Origin: an uncultured Pelagibacteraceae bacterium
GTDB taxonomy: Bacteria > Pseudomonadota > Alphaproteobacteria > Pelagibacterales > AG-422-B15
Length of the DNA: 61,823 nt
Assembly: GCA_905182145.1 (NCBI GenBank)
Contig: CAJJAN010000002.1
Span: 1-61,823, forward strand
Reading direction: 5' to 3'
Shown here: piece by piece, positions 39,403 to 47,828 of the stretch
How the letters are laid out: the number at the start of each line of letters is the position of its first letter
How positions within the stretch are numbered: position 1 is the stretch's first letter
Program-made: the position numbers and the translations under genes
The notes under the pieces: generated by a model
Told to the model about the DNA's origin: nothing
The model's input: only the letters and a program-made list of their open reading frames with translations
Database searches by the model: none

Positions 39403-40953
39403 TTGAACAGTCTTTTTAGAAAATTTTTATTTTATAACTTAATAGGTCTTGGCTTAATTGCAGTAATAGTATTTTCAACACTTCAATTTTCTCAAAAAAA
39501 TTTAGTAGATGAAAGAATTCAAGAAATAAGAAATCATGTCTTACTCGTTGAAAATTATCTTAGTTTAAATAATTATACTTTAGATTTAATAGTGTCACTT
39601 CAAGATATACGGGTGACAAAAGAAATTAATTCAATATTAGAAAACAAAAATGTTTCAATAGTAATATTAGATAAGAATAAAAATATTTTATTTGATTCAA
39701 AGGGCTACGATCTTAATGAAGATGCTTTCCAGTCTAAAGGGCTGGTTGCACTTGATGGCGCTGACTTAGATCTGGCTGAAACCAACGGTAAAAAAGAAGT
39801 TCTTGGCCGCACTTTTATAAATAAAGATAATTTTAATTTAAGATTTAAAGAAGCTATTAATGGCGAAGACCAAAACTTTATAATTAAATCATACGATGCT
39901 TTTCAAAAAAGGCAGATAGAAATTATTTCAATGAAACTATTTTCAAATTACAATCAAGATATTTATATTATTGCTTATGAAGACAATAGAGATATTCAAA
40001 AAGTAATTGATGATAATAGAACAAGTATTTTGATCGGCGCTATTCCAATTATGATAATACTTCTTTTATTTTCTATATTTTTATCATCAGTAGTAATTTC
40101 TCCTATTAAACAATTAGCCGACTCTGCAAAAAATATTCAAACAAAAACAAAATCAACTACAAAAATTATTAATTTGAATAAAAGAAAAGATGAAATTGGA
40201 GACCTATCAAAAATTTTAGCTGAAAAAGTTGAAAGTTTAAAAGATAAGATAGAAGAAAATGAAGAGTACTCAGCAGATTTAATGCATGAAATAAGAAATC
40301 CTCTTACTTCAATCAAAATGGCCACAGAAGTCATGAGTAGTGGTGGTACAAAAGGACAAGTTAAATTTATTAACGCTATTCAAAATGATGTAGCAAGAAT
40401 TGAAACTATTATAACCGACTATTCTATTATGATGAAAGATGAAGCTTTAATGTCTGATCTTCAAAATAATGAAATTGATATTCAAAAATTATTGGAAAAT
40501 ATCACTCTAGAATATAACCGCGTTAATATTAAAGGTGTAAAATTAAGATTGATCACAAGTGAAAATATTAAGAATAATACTATTGTAAATGGACACGCAG
40601 AATTTATTAAAAGAGCACTTCATAATATCTATGATAATGCCATTTCGTTTTCTCCAAATAGCAGCATAATAGAAACAAGCATTAGTTTAGCTTCAAGTTA
40701 TCTTACAATTACAATTGCTGATAATGGTCCAGGCATCAAAGAATTAAATACAGAAAATATATTTAACCGATTTTATACATTTCGAGAGCCTAGCGATGAT
40801 GCAACATCTATTCATTCTGGCTTGGGCTTGCATATAGCAAGGCAAATTATTGAGGCGCATCAAGGAAATATTAGAGCTGAAAATCAAATCATGAACGGCA
40901 AACTTGTTGGTGCTAAGTTTATAGTTAATTTGCCAATAAGTATTAATAATTAA
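39403..40953 (+). CDS. chvG: Sensor histidine kinase ChvG
   Basis: ChvG is the membrane sensor of the ChvG/ChvI pair. The 516-residue protein has membrane segments at about 10-30 and 209-234, between them a periplasmic sensing domain, then a HAMP region, the H-box with His295 (ADLMHEIRNPLTSIKMA), N-box NIYDNAISFSPNS and G-boxes DNGPGI and GLGLHIARQI. Upstream in-frame stop codons make TTG at 39403 the first available start; no ribosome-binding site is evident. It is directly followed by ahcY (63 nt), whereas the usual hprK, PTS EIIA and HPr genes are absent. Confidence 0.9.
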   Translation: MNSLFRKFLFYNLIGLGLIAVIVFSTLQFSQKNLVDERIQEIRNHVLLVENYLSLNNYTLDLIVSLQDIRVTKEINSILENKNVSIVILDKNKNILFDSKGYDLNEDAFQSKGLVALDGADLDLAETNGKKEVLGRTFINKDNFNLRFKEAINGEDQNFIIKSYDAFQKRQIEIISMKLFSNYNQDIYIIAYEDNRDIQKVIDDNRTSILIGAIPIMIILLLFSIFLSSVVISPIKQLADSAKNIQTKTKSTTKIINLNKRKDEIGDLSKILAEKVESLKDKIEENEEYSADLMHEIRNPLTSIKMATEVMSSGGTKGQVKFINAIQNDVARIETIITDYSIMMKDEALMSDLQNNEIDIQKLLENITLEYNRVNIKGVKLRLITSENIKNNTIVNGHAEFIKRALHNIYDNAISFSPNSSIIETSISLASSYLTITIADNGPGIKELNTENIFNRFYTFREPSDDATSIHSGLGLHIARQIIEAHQGNIRAENQIMNGKLVGAKFIVNLPISINN

Positions 40954-41016
40954 CTATTGAAATAATCTAATGCAGGATTTAAATAGCTAATAATTATATT
41001 AAAATGGAGTTTACTA

Positions 41017-42312
41017 ATGGCCGATAATCATGATTACAAAGTAGCTGATATGTCTCTTGCGGACTGGGGTGATAAAGAAATAGCTATCGCTGAAACTGAG
41101 ATGCCAGGATTGATGTCCTTAAGAAGTGCTTACGGAAATGATAAACCACTAAAAGGTGCAAGAATAATTGGATGTCTTCATATGACTATTCAAACTGCAG
41201 TTTTAATCGATACATTAGTTGCACTTGGTGCAGAAGTTAGATGGTCATCTTGTAATATTTTTTCAACACAAGATCAAGCCGCCGCTGCTATTGCAAGAAA
41301 AGGAATTCCTGTATTTGCCTGGAAAGGTGAAACGGAAGATGAGTATTGGGAATGTATTGAAAAAACCATAACTGGAAAACCAGATTGGGTTCCTAATTTA
41401 TTACTAGATGATGGTGGAGACTTAACTGCTCACATGCATAAGAAGTATCCAGAAATGATGAAAGATATTAAAGGTGTTTCTGAGGAAACAACTACGGGTG
41501 TTAAGTCATTAAAAGAAATGGTTGCTAAAGGTGAGTTAATGATACCTGCAATTAACGTTAATGACTCAGTTACTAAATCAAAATTCGATAATCTTTATGG
41601 TTGTCGCGAAAGTTTAATTGATGCAATCAAAAGAGCCACAGATGTCATGCTTGCAGGTAAAACTTGCATAGTTGCCGGATTTGGCGACGTTGGAAAAGGT
41701 AGTGCCGCAGCTTTAAGAGGTCAAGGTGCTAGAGTATTAATTACAGAAGTAGATCCTATTTGTGCACTTCAAGCAGCAATGGAAGGCTATCAAGTTGTTA
41801 ACATGGAAGATGTAATTGGAGATGCTGATATTGTTGTTACTGCAACTGGCAACAAAGATATTGTGACCATTGAACATATTAGAGAAATGAAAGATAGATC
41901 TATACTATGTAATATTGGACATTTCGATTCTGAAATTCAAATTGATGCCTTAAGAAATCATAAGTGGCATAATGTTAAACCTCAAGTTGATGAAGTTGAA
42001 TTTCCAGATGGTAAAAGAGTTATTGTTCTTGCCGAAGGCCGCTTAGTGAATCTTGGCTGTGCTACAGGTCACCCAAGCTTTGTAATGAGTGCTTCTTTTA
42101 CAAACCAAGTGCTTGCACAAATTGAGTTGTGGGAAAATACTGATAAATATAAAAATGATATCTACGTATTACCAAAGCACCTTGATGAAAAGGTTGCTAT
42201 ACTTCATTTAGATAAGCTTGGAGCAAAGTTAACTAAATTGTCTAAAGAACAAGCTGACTATATTAATGTTGATCAAGCTGGACCATTTAAGCCTGACGCA
42301 TATCGTTACTAG
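41017..42312 (+). CDS. ahcY: Adenosylhomocysteinase
   Basis: AhcY hydrolyses S-adenosylhomocysteine to adenosine and homocysteine, relieving inhibition of methyltransferases. The 431-residue NAD-dependent enzyme shows [14 protein letters not shown], the NAD loop [30 protein letters not shown] and the C-terminal [13 protein letters not shown] end that is diagnostic. A GGAG ribosome-binding site precedes the ATG. No SAM- or SAH-type riboswitch is obvious in the 63-nt leader. Its position after chvG is conserved, with the intervening PTS genes missing here. Confidence 0.98.
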   Translation: MADNHDYKVADMSLADWGDKEIAIAETEMPGLMSLRSAYGNDKPLKGARIIGCLHMTIQTAVLIDTLVALGAEVRWSSCNIFSTQDQAAAAIARKGIPVFAWKGETEDEYWECIEKTITGKPDWVPNLLLDDGGDLTAHMHKKYPEMMKDIKGVSEETTTGVKSLKEMVAKGELMIPAINVNDSVTKSKFDNLYGCRESLIDAIKRATDVMLAGKTCIVAGFGDVGKGSAAALRGQGARVLITEVDPICALQAAMEGYQVVNMEDVIGDADIVVTATGNKDIVTIEHIREMKDRSILCNIGHFDSEIQIDALRNHKWHNVKPQVDEVEFPDGKRVIVLAEGRLVNLGCATGHPSFVMSASFTNQVLAQIELWENTDKYKNDIYVLPKHLDEKVAILHLDKLGAKLTKLSKEQADYINVDQAGPFKPDAYRY

Positions 42313-42324
42313 TTAGTAAATTAA

Positions 42325-42333
42325 TGATACAAT
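42325..42333 (+). promoter_or_regulatory. Possible extended -10 element for tsaE (leaderless transcript candidate)
   Basis: TGATACAAT matches an extended -10 (TGn plus TACAAT) and ends 7 nt before the tsaE ATG, so a transcript would start at or beside the start codon. No Shine-Dalgarno sequence is visible. Confidence 0.35.
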
Positions 42334-42339
42334 CTCATT

Positions 42340-42798
42340 ATGATTGTTCTAAAAGAAGAAGATACTCGAAAAATTGCAAATAAATTTGCAAAATCAATCC
42401 CTGAAGACTGCGTTATCTGTCTTAATGGTGATTTGGGTGCAGGCAAAACCACTTTTTCAAGATATTTAATTCAAACGATCATAAAGGACAGAAAAATATC
42501 TGGTGAAATTCCAAGTCCTACCTTCTCCTTATTGCAAACATATAAAGATAAAAATTTTACTATAAATCACTATGACTTTTATAGACTTGAAAATAGTGAT
42601 GATTTAATTGAGCTTGATTATGATAATTCAATTTCTAAAGGTATTTGCATTATAGAATGGGCTAGTAAATTTCCTGAAGCCTTACCAGCTAATCGAATCG
42701 AAATTAATATTGATTTAGTTAGTAAGAGTAAAAGATCATTAAATTTTATTTTTATTGGAAATATAAATAAGAAAGATTTAAAATGGTGTCTAGAATAA
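42340..42798 (+). CDS. tsaE: tRNA threonylcarbamoyladenosine synthesis ATPase TsaE
   Basis: TsaE is the ATPase that works with TsaB and TsaD to form t6A37 in ANN-decoding tRNAs. The 152-residue P-loop protein has Walker A LNGDLGAGKTTFSR, SPTFSLLQTY, the HYDFYRLENSDDL segment and IIEWASKFPEALP, all family hallmarks. It overlaps amgK by 16 nt, so amgK is probably coupled to it. This tsaE-amgK-murU order is widespread in alphaproteobacteria. Confidence 0.95.
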   Translation: MIVLKEEDTRKIANKFAKSIPEDCVICLNGDLGAGKTTFSRYLIQTIIKDRKISGEIPSPTFSLLQTYKDKNFTINHYDFYRLENSDDLIELDYDNSISKGICIIEWASKFPEALPANRIEINIDLVSKSKRSLNFIFIGNINKKDLKWCLE

Positions 42799-43754
42799 AT
42801 CAAATTAATAATTTTTTAAAAAATAATCAAATTGAAACTAAGAACTTAATACCCATAAAAAATGATGCTTCATTTAGAAAGTATTTTAGGGTAGATAAAA
42901 AAATCTTAATGGATGCTGATCCACACTTGGGGGAAGACGTTGGCTCTTTTATTAATATAAATCACGTGTTGAGAGAATTTAAATTAAATGTTCCAGAAAT
43001 ATTTACTATTGATAAAGAAAATGGATTTTTACTACTAGAGGACTTAGGAGAAAATATCTTTTCACAAATATTAAATAGTGAAAATGAAGAACAACTTTAT
43101 AAACAAGCAATTGATGTATTAGTTGAAATTTATAAAAAAGATTTAAATAAATTTAGTAATTTTACTTTTTTAGAAAAATATTCAGTAGAAAAGTTGCAGG
43201 ATGAAAGTCAATTATTTATAGAGTGGTATCTAAAAAAATATTTGAAAATAAATATTACAGACACTGATATAAAAGATTTCAAAGATATAATTAATAAAAT
43301 TTTTAATAATTTAGATACTAAATTTGAAAAATTAGTATTAAGAGATTATCATGTTGATAATTTAATTTTGCAGAAATCAAAATTAGGCTTAAAACAAGTA
43401 GGAATTTTAGACTTTCAAGATGCAGTGCTTGGCTCATCCAGCTATGACTTAATTTCAATTATTGAGGATGTAAGAAGGCCAATCTCAAAAGATCTAAAAA
43501 ATATATTAATAAAATATTTTATTGATTCAACAGGATATGATCCCAATCAATTGGAAAAAGAGCTAGCCTTTTACTCAGTACAAAGAAATCTTAAAATTTT
43601 AGGAATTTTTTCCAGATTAAATTTGAGAGACAATAAATCAAAATATATGGGATATAATGATAATGCATGGAAATATATCGAATCTAATCTAAATAATCCT
43701 ACAATGAGTGATCTTAAAGTTTGGCTTAAAAAAATATTACCAAATGCAAAATAA
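42783..43754 (+). CDS. amgK: N-acetylmuramate/N-acetylglucosamine anomeric kinase AmgK (aminoglycoside phosphotransferase fold)
   Basis: AmgK phosphorylates MurNAc and GlcNAc at the anomeric position in the peptidoglycan recycling route that bypasses the fosfomycin-sensitive MurA step. The 323-residue protein has the APH-type kinase motifs LVLRDYHVDNLIL (catalytic Asp) and GILDFQDAVLGSSSYDLISIIEDVRRPI (partial: GILDFQDAVLGSSSYDL), which is the form typical of AmgK rather than of drug-modifying kinases. It overlaps tsaE by 16 nt and murU by 11 nt. The adjacent MurU supports the call; kinase substrate is otherwise inferred. Confidence 0.87.
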   Translation: MVSRINQINNFLKNNQIETKNLIPIKNDASFRKYFRVDKKILMDADPHLGEDVGSFININHVLREFKLNVPEIFTIDKENGFLLLEDLGENIFSQILNSENEEQLYKQAIDVLVEIYKKDLNKFSNFTFLEKYSVEKLQDESQLFIEWYLKKYLKINITDTDIKDFKDIINKIFNNLDTKFEKLVLRDYHVDNLILQKSKLGLKQVGILDFQDAVLGSSSYDLISIIEDVRRPISKDLKNILIKYFIDSTGYDPNQLEKELAFYSVQRNLKILGIFSRLNLRDNKSKYMGYNDNAWKYIESNLNNPTMSDLKVWLKKILPNAK

Positions 43755-44448
43755 CAGTATTGATACCGCATTAATCTTAGCGGCTGGCTTTGGCAAAAGA
43801 ATGCTTCCTTTAACAAGTAATACACCAAAACCTCTAATTAAAGTTAAAAATAAGCCACTTATAAAATATTGTATTGATAGCCTAGAAAAAACAGGAATTA
43901 AAAATATACTTATCAATGTTCACTATGAATCAAAGCAAATAGTAGATTATATAAATCAATTAGATAAAAAAATATTAATCTCTGATGAAACAAAGAAATT
44001 GTTAGATACCGGCGGAGGTATTAAAAAAGCTTTTTCTCTTATAAAAGACGAAAATATTCTAGTTATGAATAGCGATGTGCTATGGAATAGTCATTCAGTA
44101 AAATCAATTCAGTCTTTATTAGAACAATTTAATTCAAATAAGATGGATTCTTTATTACTTACAACTAAAATAGAAAATACATCAGGTTATTCAGGAGTAG
44201 GTGACTTTATAAAAAATAAAGATAATCAATTGCAACGATTTAGTAAAAATACAAATATTAAACCATTAGTATATTGTGGGATTCAAATTGTTAATAGGAG
44301 ACAATTTGATAGTTATCGTGATACAGTATTTTCAACCAATAAAATTTGGGACCAAAATATTAAACAAAATAAATTATATACTTTTGTAACAAATAAGAAA
44401 TTTAATCATGTTGGAACAAAAGAATCTGTAATAAGGTTAAACAAATGA
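43744..44448 (+). CDS. murU: N-acetylmuramate alpha-1-phosphate uridylyltransferase MurU
   Basis: MurU makes UDP-MurNAc from MurNAc-1-phosphate, the partner of AmgK in cell-wall recycling. The NTP-transferase motif LAAGFGKRMLPLT begins at about residue 11, with KPLIKVKNKPLIKYCI and VMNSDVLW following. The ORF track starts at a GTG (43708), but the ATG at 43744 places the nucleotide loop in the normal position, giving 234 residues and an 11-nt overlap with amgK. A related glucose-1-phosphate thymidylyltransferase is possible in principle, but gene order favours MurU. The stop overlaps the next ATG by 4 nt. Confidence 0.87.
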   Translation: MQNNSIDTALILAAGFGKRMLPLTSNTPKPLIKVKNKPLIKYCIDSLEKTGIKNILINVHYESKQIVDYINQLDKKILISDETKKLLDTGGGIKKAFSLIKDENILVMNSDVLWNSHSVKSIQSLLEQFNSNKMDSLLLTTKIENTSGYSGVGDFIKNKDNQLQRFSKNTNIKPLVYCGIQIVNRRQFDSYRDTVFSTNKIWDQNIKQNKLYTFVTNKKFNHVGTKESVIRLNK

Positions 44449-45050
44449 ATCATATTAAAAAATTTTTATGTATAATAATACTTGTATTGCCTATTACTAC
44501 TTTTGCTGAATCTAATTTAGCTAGTTTTATTATTCGAAATCATGAAGCAAATCAATTACCAACAGTTGGTAATATTGATGCTAAATATACAATTGTAGAA
44601 TTTTTTGATTATCGATGTGGTTATTGTGCAAAGCAAGCAGTTGATTATGGAAACATATTAAAATCTAGAAATGATATAAGAATAGTTTATTTAGAATTTC
44701 CTATTTTTGGAGGTATCTCAGATATTGCAGCAAATATTGCTTTAAAAGTTTGGAATGATAATCCTGATTTATATTTCTCAATTCATAATGGATTTATGAC
44801 TCTTGGTTCATCAATGAATAAGGAAAATATTATTCAGTTATTAGATGAGAATAGTCTTCAAGGTAACAAGCTATATAATTTCGCTCAGACTCAGCCATAT
44901 GATCAAATTATTCAAATAAATAAAAAACTAGCTAAGGACCTTGGGTTACGAGGAACACCTGCTTCTATAATTAATGACACAATGATTCCTGGTTATGTTA
45001 AAGAGGAAAAAGTCATTGGACTAATTAATGAGATAAATACCCAAAGTTAG
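44445..45050 (+). CDS. DsbA-family thioredoxin-fold protein, exported
   Basis: A 201-residue protein with a signal peptide (KKFLCIIILVLPITTFA) and a DsbA-like fold. The redox motif Cys58-Gly-Tyr-Cys61 (FFDYRCGYCAKQ) and the cis-proline loop LRGTPASI are present, so a periplasmic oxidoreductase or isomerase role is likely. It overlaps murU by 4 nt (ATGA) and is probably co-transcribed. In related genomes addA/addB often follow murU; they are not found here. The partner protein (DsbB or DsbD type) is not in this window. Confidence 0.88.
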   Translation: MNHIKKFLCIIILVLPITTFAESNLASFIIRNHEANQLPTVGNIDAKYTIVEFFDYRCGYCAKQAVDYGNILKSRNDIRIVYLEFPIFGGISDIAANIALKVWNDNPDLYFSIHNGFMTLGSSMNKENIIQLLDENSLQGNKLYNFAQTQPYDQIIQINKKLAKDLGLRGTPASIINDTMIPGYVKEEKVIGLINEINTQS

Positions 45051-45100
45051 GCCATTTCTAACCCCTTGAATAACTAGTAAATAATTATTATCTTCATAGT

Positions 45101-45424
45101 ATGGATAAAGCAAAATTTGAGATTGGCCAAATAGTTAAACATAGATACTTCGACTTTAGAGGAGTAATTTTTGATGTTGATCCAGAATTCGATAACACTG
45201 AAGAATGGTACCAGTCTATACCGGCACAAGTTCGACCAAAGAAGGATCAACCTTTTTATCATTTGTTAGCTGAGTCTCCAAGTCAGCCCTCTTATATTGC
45301 CTACGTCTCACAACAGAATTTACTAAAAGAGGAAATTCCAGAACCTGTAATTCATCCATTGGTAGAAGAAATATTTACCGGAATACAAGATGGAAAATAT
45401 ATCTCAAGAGCTAAAAGTAATTAA
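45101..45424 (+). CDS. hspQ: Heat shock protein HspQ / hemimethylated-DNA-binding-like protein
   Basis: HspQ (YccV family) modulates Lon proteolysis in enterobacteria and is common in alphaproteobacteria. The 107-residue protein has the full family pattern: FEIGQIVKHRYFDFRGVIFDVDPEF, WYQSIP, KKDQPFYHLLAE, YIAYVSQQNL and a C-terminal HPLVEEIFTG. It starts after a 50-nt gap downstream of the DsbA-like gene and precedes yciB by 5 nt. Function as a Lon-associated factor is inferred from the family. Confidence 0.9.
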   Translation: MDKAKFEIGQIVKHRYFDFRGVIFDVDPEFDNTEEWYQSIPAQVRPKKDQPFYHLLAESPSQPSYIAYVSQQNLLKEEIPEPVIHPLVEEIFTGIQDGKYISRAKSN

Positions 45425-45429
45425 TTATT

Positions 45430-45969
45430 GTGAAAAATTTAGTTAAACCTTTTGTTGATTACGGCCCCATATTAGTATTTTTTATATTCTTTTTTAAGAC
45501 GGGTGAGATCCAAGGTGCAATTGTTCCCCTAATGGTAGCTAGTGTTTTAGCAATGGGACTTTCATATATTTCAGAACGAAAAATTCCACCCATGCTTCTT
45601 TTTAGCTCAATTTTAATTCTTATATTTGGTTTTTTAACAATATATTTTGATAATCCAATTTTTATTAAATTTAAGGTAACTTTAGTAAACTTAATTTTCG
45701 CATCAATACTATTTATAGGTCTTTATTTTAAAAAGCCCCTGATTAAAAATCTTATGAGTTCATCACTGAGTTTAAATGAGCCTGCTTGGCATAAATTAAC
45801 ATTTAGATGGGCTATTTATTTTCTATTTTTAGCAATCTGCAATGAGTTTGTGTATAGAAACTTCTCAGATACTGTTTGGGTTAATTTTAAATTATTTGGA
45901 ATTATGGGATTATCAATATTGTTTATTTTATCTCAAGTTATGTTTATTCAAAAAAATATGCAGGAATAA
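45430..45969 (+). CDS. yciB: Septation-protein A / intracellular septation protein YciB (IspZ family)
   Basis: A 179-residue polytopic membrane protein of the YciB/IspZ family, which in enterobacteria is linked to cell-envelope integrity and division. About five membrane helices are visible, with family motifs VDYGPILVFFIFFF, YISERKIPPM and a C-terminal EPAWHKLTFRWAIYFLFLAICNEFVYR (partial: AWHKLTFRWAIYF). Start is GTG at 45430, 5 nt after hspQ. It converges on the TauD-type dioxygenase gene with a 5-nt gap. Confidence 0.88.
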   Translation: MKNLVKPFVDYGPILVFFIFFFKTGEIQGAIVPLMVASVLAMGLSYISERKIPPMLLFSSILILIFGFLTIYFDNPIFIKFKVTLVNLIFASILFIGLYFKKPLIKNLMSSSLSLNEPAWHKLTFRWAIYFLFLAICNEFVYRNFSDTVWVNFKLFGIMGLSILFILSQVMFIQKNMQE

Positions 45970-45974
45970 AATAA

Positions 45975-46805
45975 TTAATAAGGCTGATCGCCTACTATTG
46001 CAATTCTATCCATTACACGTTCGTGACCAAGTCCTCTACCGGGATAAAAATCTGCTATTGCATAATGCTGAGTGCATCTATTGTCTAATATTGCTACAGC
46101 ATTTTCAGTCCATTTGAAGCGACACGACAAATCAAGTTTTTCTTGATGTCTAAATATTCTCTCTAGCAAGTTATCACTTTCTTTTTTTGAAAGACCCATA
46201 ATTTTTTTTGTATATGTAGGATTTACATATAAAATCTTCTTACCAGTTTCAGGGTGTGTTCTCACAATTGGATGTTCATTAGAGTACTTTTCACCAATCT
46301 TGCCGTTGCTTTCCATTTCAGAAAAATCGTCTACAAAAAAATTTGATCCATTAGATGTGTGTAATGCGTTTTTATCGACAATTATTTTTTTGATGTCTTC
46401 ATCAAGTGTTTCCCAGGCAAGTTCCATATTTGAAAACACTGTATCTCCTCCAATAGGGGGAATCTTAATTGACCTTAGTATAATTGTCTTACATGGCGTT
46501 ACATCATAACTCACATCACTATGCCATCCTTCACCCCATTGATTTTTTTCATCTGCTGCTTTTATAATTCTAGTTATTTGAGGAAAATCATCTAAGCCTC
46601 TTACATAAGCGTGCTCCTCAACTGGGCCAAATAAAGAACCAAGGAACATTAACTCTTTAGAACTAATATTTTGATCTCTAAAAAAAACCACTTTATGCTC
46701 CAAGAGTAGAGCATTTAACTTTTCAAAATTTTCTTGTGTAACTGAATTGAGATTAAAGTCTGAAACTTCTGCTCCCAAGGCACCAGATAAAATATTTACT
46801 TTCAT
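45975..46805 (-). CDS. TauD/TfdA-family Fe(II)/2-oxoglutarate-dependent dioxygenase
   Basis: The 276-residue enzyme has the TauD-family facial triad: His and Asp in GEGWHSDVSYD and the distal His in NRCTQHYAIADF, with the 2-oxoglutarate-binding arginine in HERVMDRIAIVG. Typical substrates of the family are taurine, alkylsulfates and related sulfonates, or acids such as 2,4-D; the actual one is unknown. A short inverted repeat TTAGA-AAA-TCTAA sits directly before the start. It lies next to a DMT exporter and near an alkylsulfatase-like protein, which loosely suggests organosulfur use. Confidence 0.85.
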   Translation of the reverse strand: MKVNILSGALGAEVSDFNLNSVTQENFEKLNALLLEHKVVFFRDQNISSKELMFLGSLFGPVEEHAYVRGLDDFPQITRIIKAADEKNQWGEGWHSDVSYDVTPCKTIILRSIKIPPIGGDTVFSNMELAWETLDEDIKKIIVDKNALHTSNGSNFFVDDFSEMESNGKIGEKYSNEHPIVRTHPETGKKILYVNPTYTKKIMGLSKKESDNLLERIFRHQEKLDLSCRFKWTENAVAILDNRCTQHYAIADFYPGRGLGHERVMDRIAIVGDQPY

Positions 46806-46877
46806 ATTAGAAAATCTAAATACTTAAAATAATTTGTCACTTATTATTATTAAATATTTTTAGCATCTGTAAAAAAA

Positions 46878-47747
46878 TTAGGCTTCTTCAGTATTTTTAA
46901 ATTGGTCAATAATTTTGTAGGATACAAAAGTCAAAACAATTAACCCCCCAAACATCTCAGTAGTTCCTGGTATTTCACCTACACCTAACCAAGCCCAGAT
47001 TGGAGCTAGGACAGGTTCCATTAGTAAAAATAATGCAGCGCGATGAGGTGGAATATATCGTGAACCAATAGTAATTAGCATAAAGCCTATTCCAACTTGG
47101 AACGCACCCATAAAAAGGCATAACAATAAATCATGTGTTGAAATATCAAAATTAGCCATAAATATAAAACCAATTAATGAAGAAAAAACACCACCCAAAA
47201 AAGTTGCTGGCATAAAATCAATATGGGAGTTGTAATTTAAGATTGTTAATTGAAAAGCAAAACCAATAGGAACACCAAGTATTATAAAATTTCCAATATA
47301 ATTATTAGAATCCATACCACCTGAAAACATTACTGTTATGCCAATCATTGAACCTGCAATAGCAATAAAAGTTTTTTTCCCTATTTTACGCTTTAAAAAA
47401 AAATAAGAACAAATTGCCGCAAATAACGGCCCAGTACTCATTATGAATACAGCATTTGATACTGTAGTTGTGCTCATACCCCACACAAAGCATGTATTAC
47501 TAAAACCAAGGATGATTGCTATTAAAATTCCATTATAGCCAATATTGTGAAATGCTTCTGGCGTCTTCTTTTTATATTTAATAAAAACGTATAAAAGTAT
47601 TGCTAGGCTGAATGTGATAGATCTATATCCAGTTATTTGCCACGCTGAGGAAGACTCCATGAATCTTATAATTACACCACCAAAACTAAGAAATACTCCT
47701 GCAAATATTAATGCAAGAGCGCCGAGTGTTTCATTATTATATTTCAT
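46878..47747 (-). CDS. EamA/DMT-family membrane transporter
   Basis: A 289-residue drug/metabolite transporter family protein with about ten membrane helices arranged as two EamA repeats (GALALIFAGVFLSFGGVIIRFM at the start; GGVFSSLIGFIFMAN and ALFLLMEPVLAPIWAWLGVGEIP in the second). The EPVLAPIWAWLGVGE end is typical of the second repeat. Substrates range from amino acids to metabolites; none can be read from sequence. Its 3' end is 72 nt before the dioxygenase, in the same orientation, so they may be co-expressed. Confidence 0.85.
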   Translation of the reverse strand: MKYNNETLGALALIFAGVFLSFGGVIIRFMESSSAWQITGYRSITFSLAILLYVFIKYKKKTPEAFHNIGYNGILIAIILGFSNTCFVWGMSTTTVSNAVFIMSTGPLFAAICSYFFLKRKIGKKTFIAIAGSMIGITVMFSGGMDSNNYIGNFIILGVPIGFAFQLTILNYNSHIDFMPATFLGGVFSSLIGFIFMANFDISTHDLLLCLFMGAFQVGIGFMLITIGSRYIPPHRAALFLLMEPVLAPIWAWLGVGEIPGTTEMFGGLIVLTFVSYKIIDQFKNTEEA

Positions 47748-47828
47748 TTAAATTACAATTATTGTAGCTTTAAGATCTATTAAAACTTAGCTCTAGTAAA
47801 TACATTTAATAATTTGGAAAGATATATC

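Noticed and set aside
40954-41016. SAM- or SAH-responsive riboswitch before ahcY
   Set aside because: The 63-nt gap is short and AT-rich, and I see no matching stem pattern.
43708-43743. Longer murU start at GTG 43708
   Set aside because: It adds 12 residues before the nucleotide loop and lies within amgK; the ATG at 43744 fits the family better.
46807-46819. Small inverted repeat TTAGA-AAA-TCTAA before the dioxygenase
   Set aside because: Arms of 5 bp in AT-rich sequence are too short to be treated as an operator on their own.
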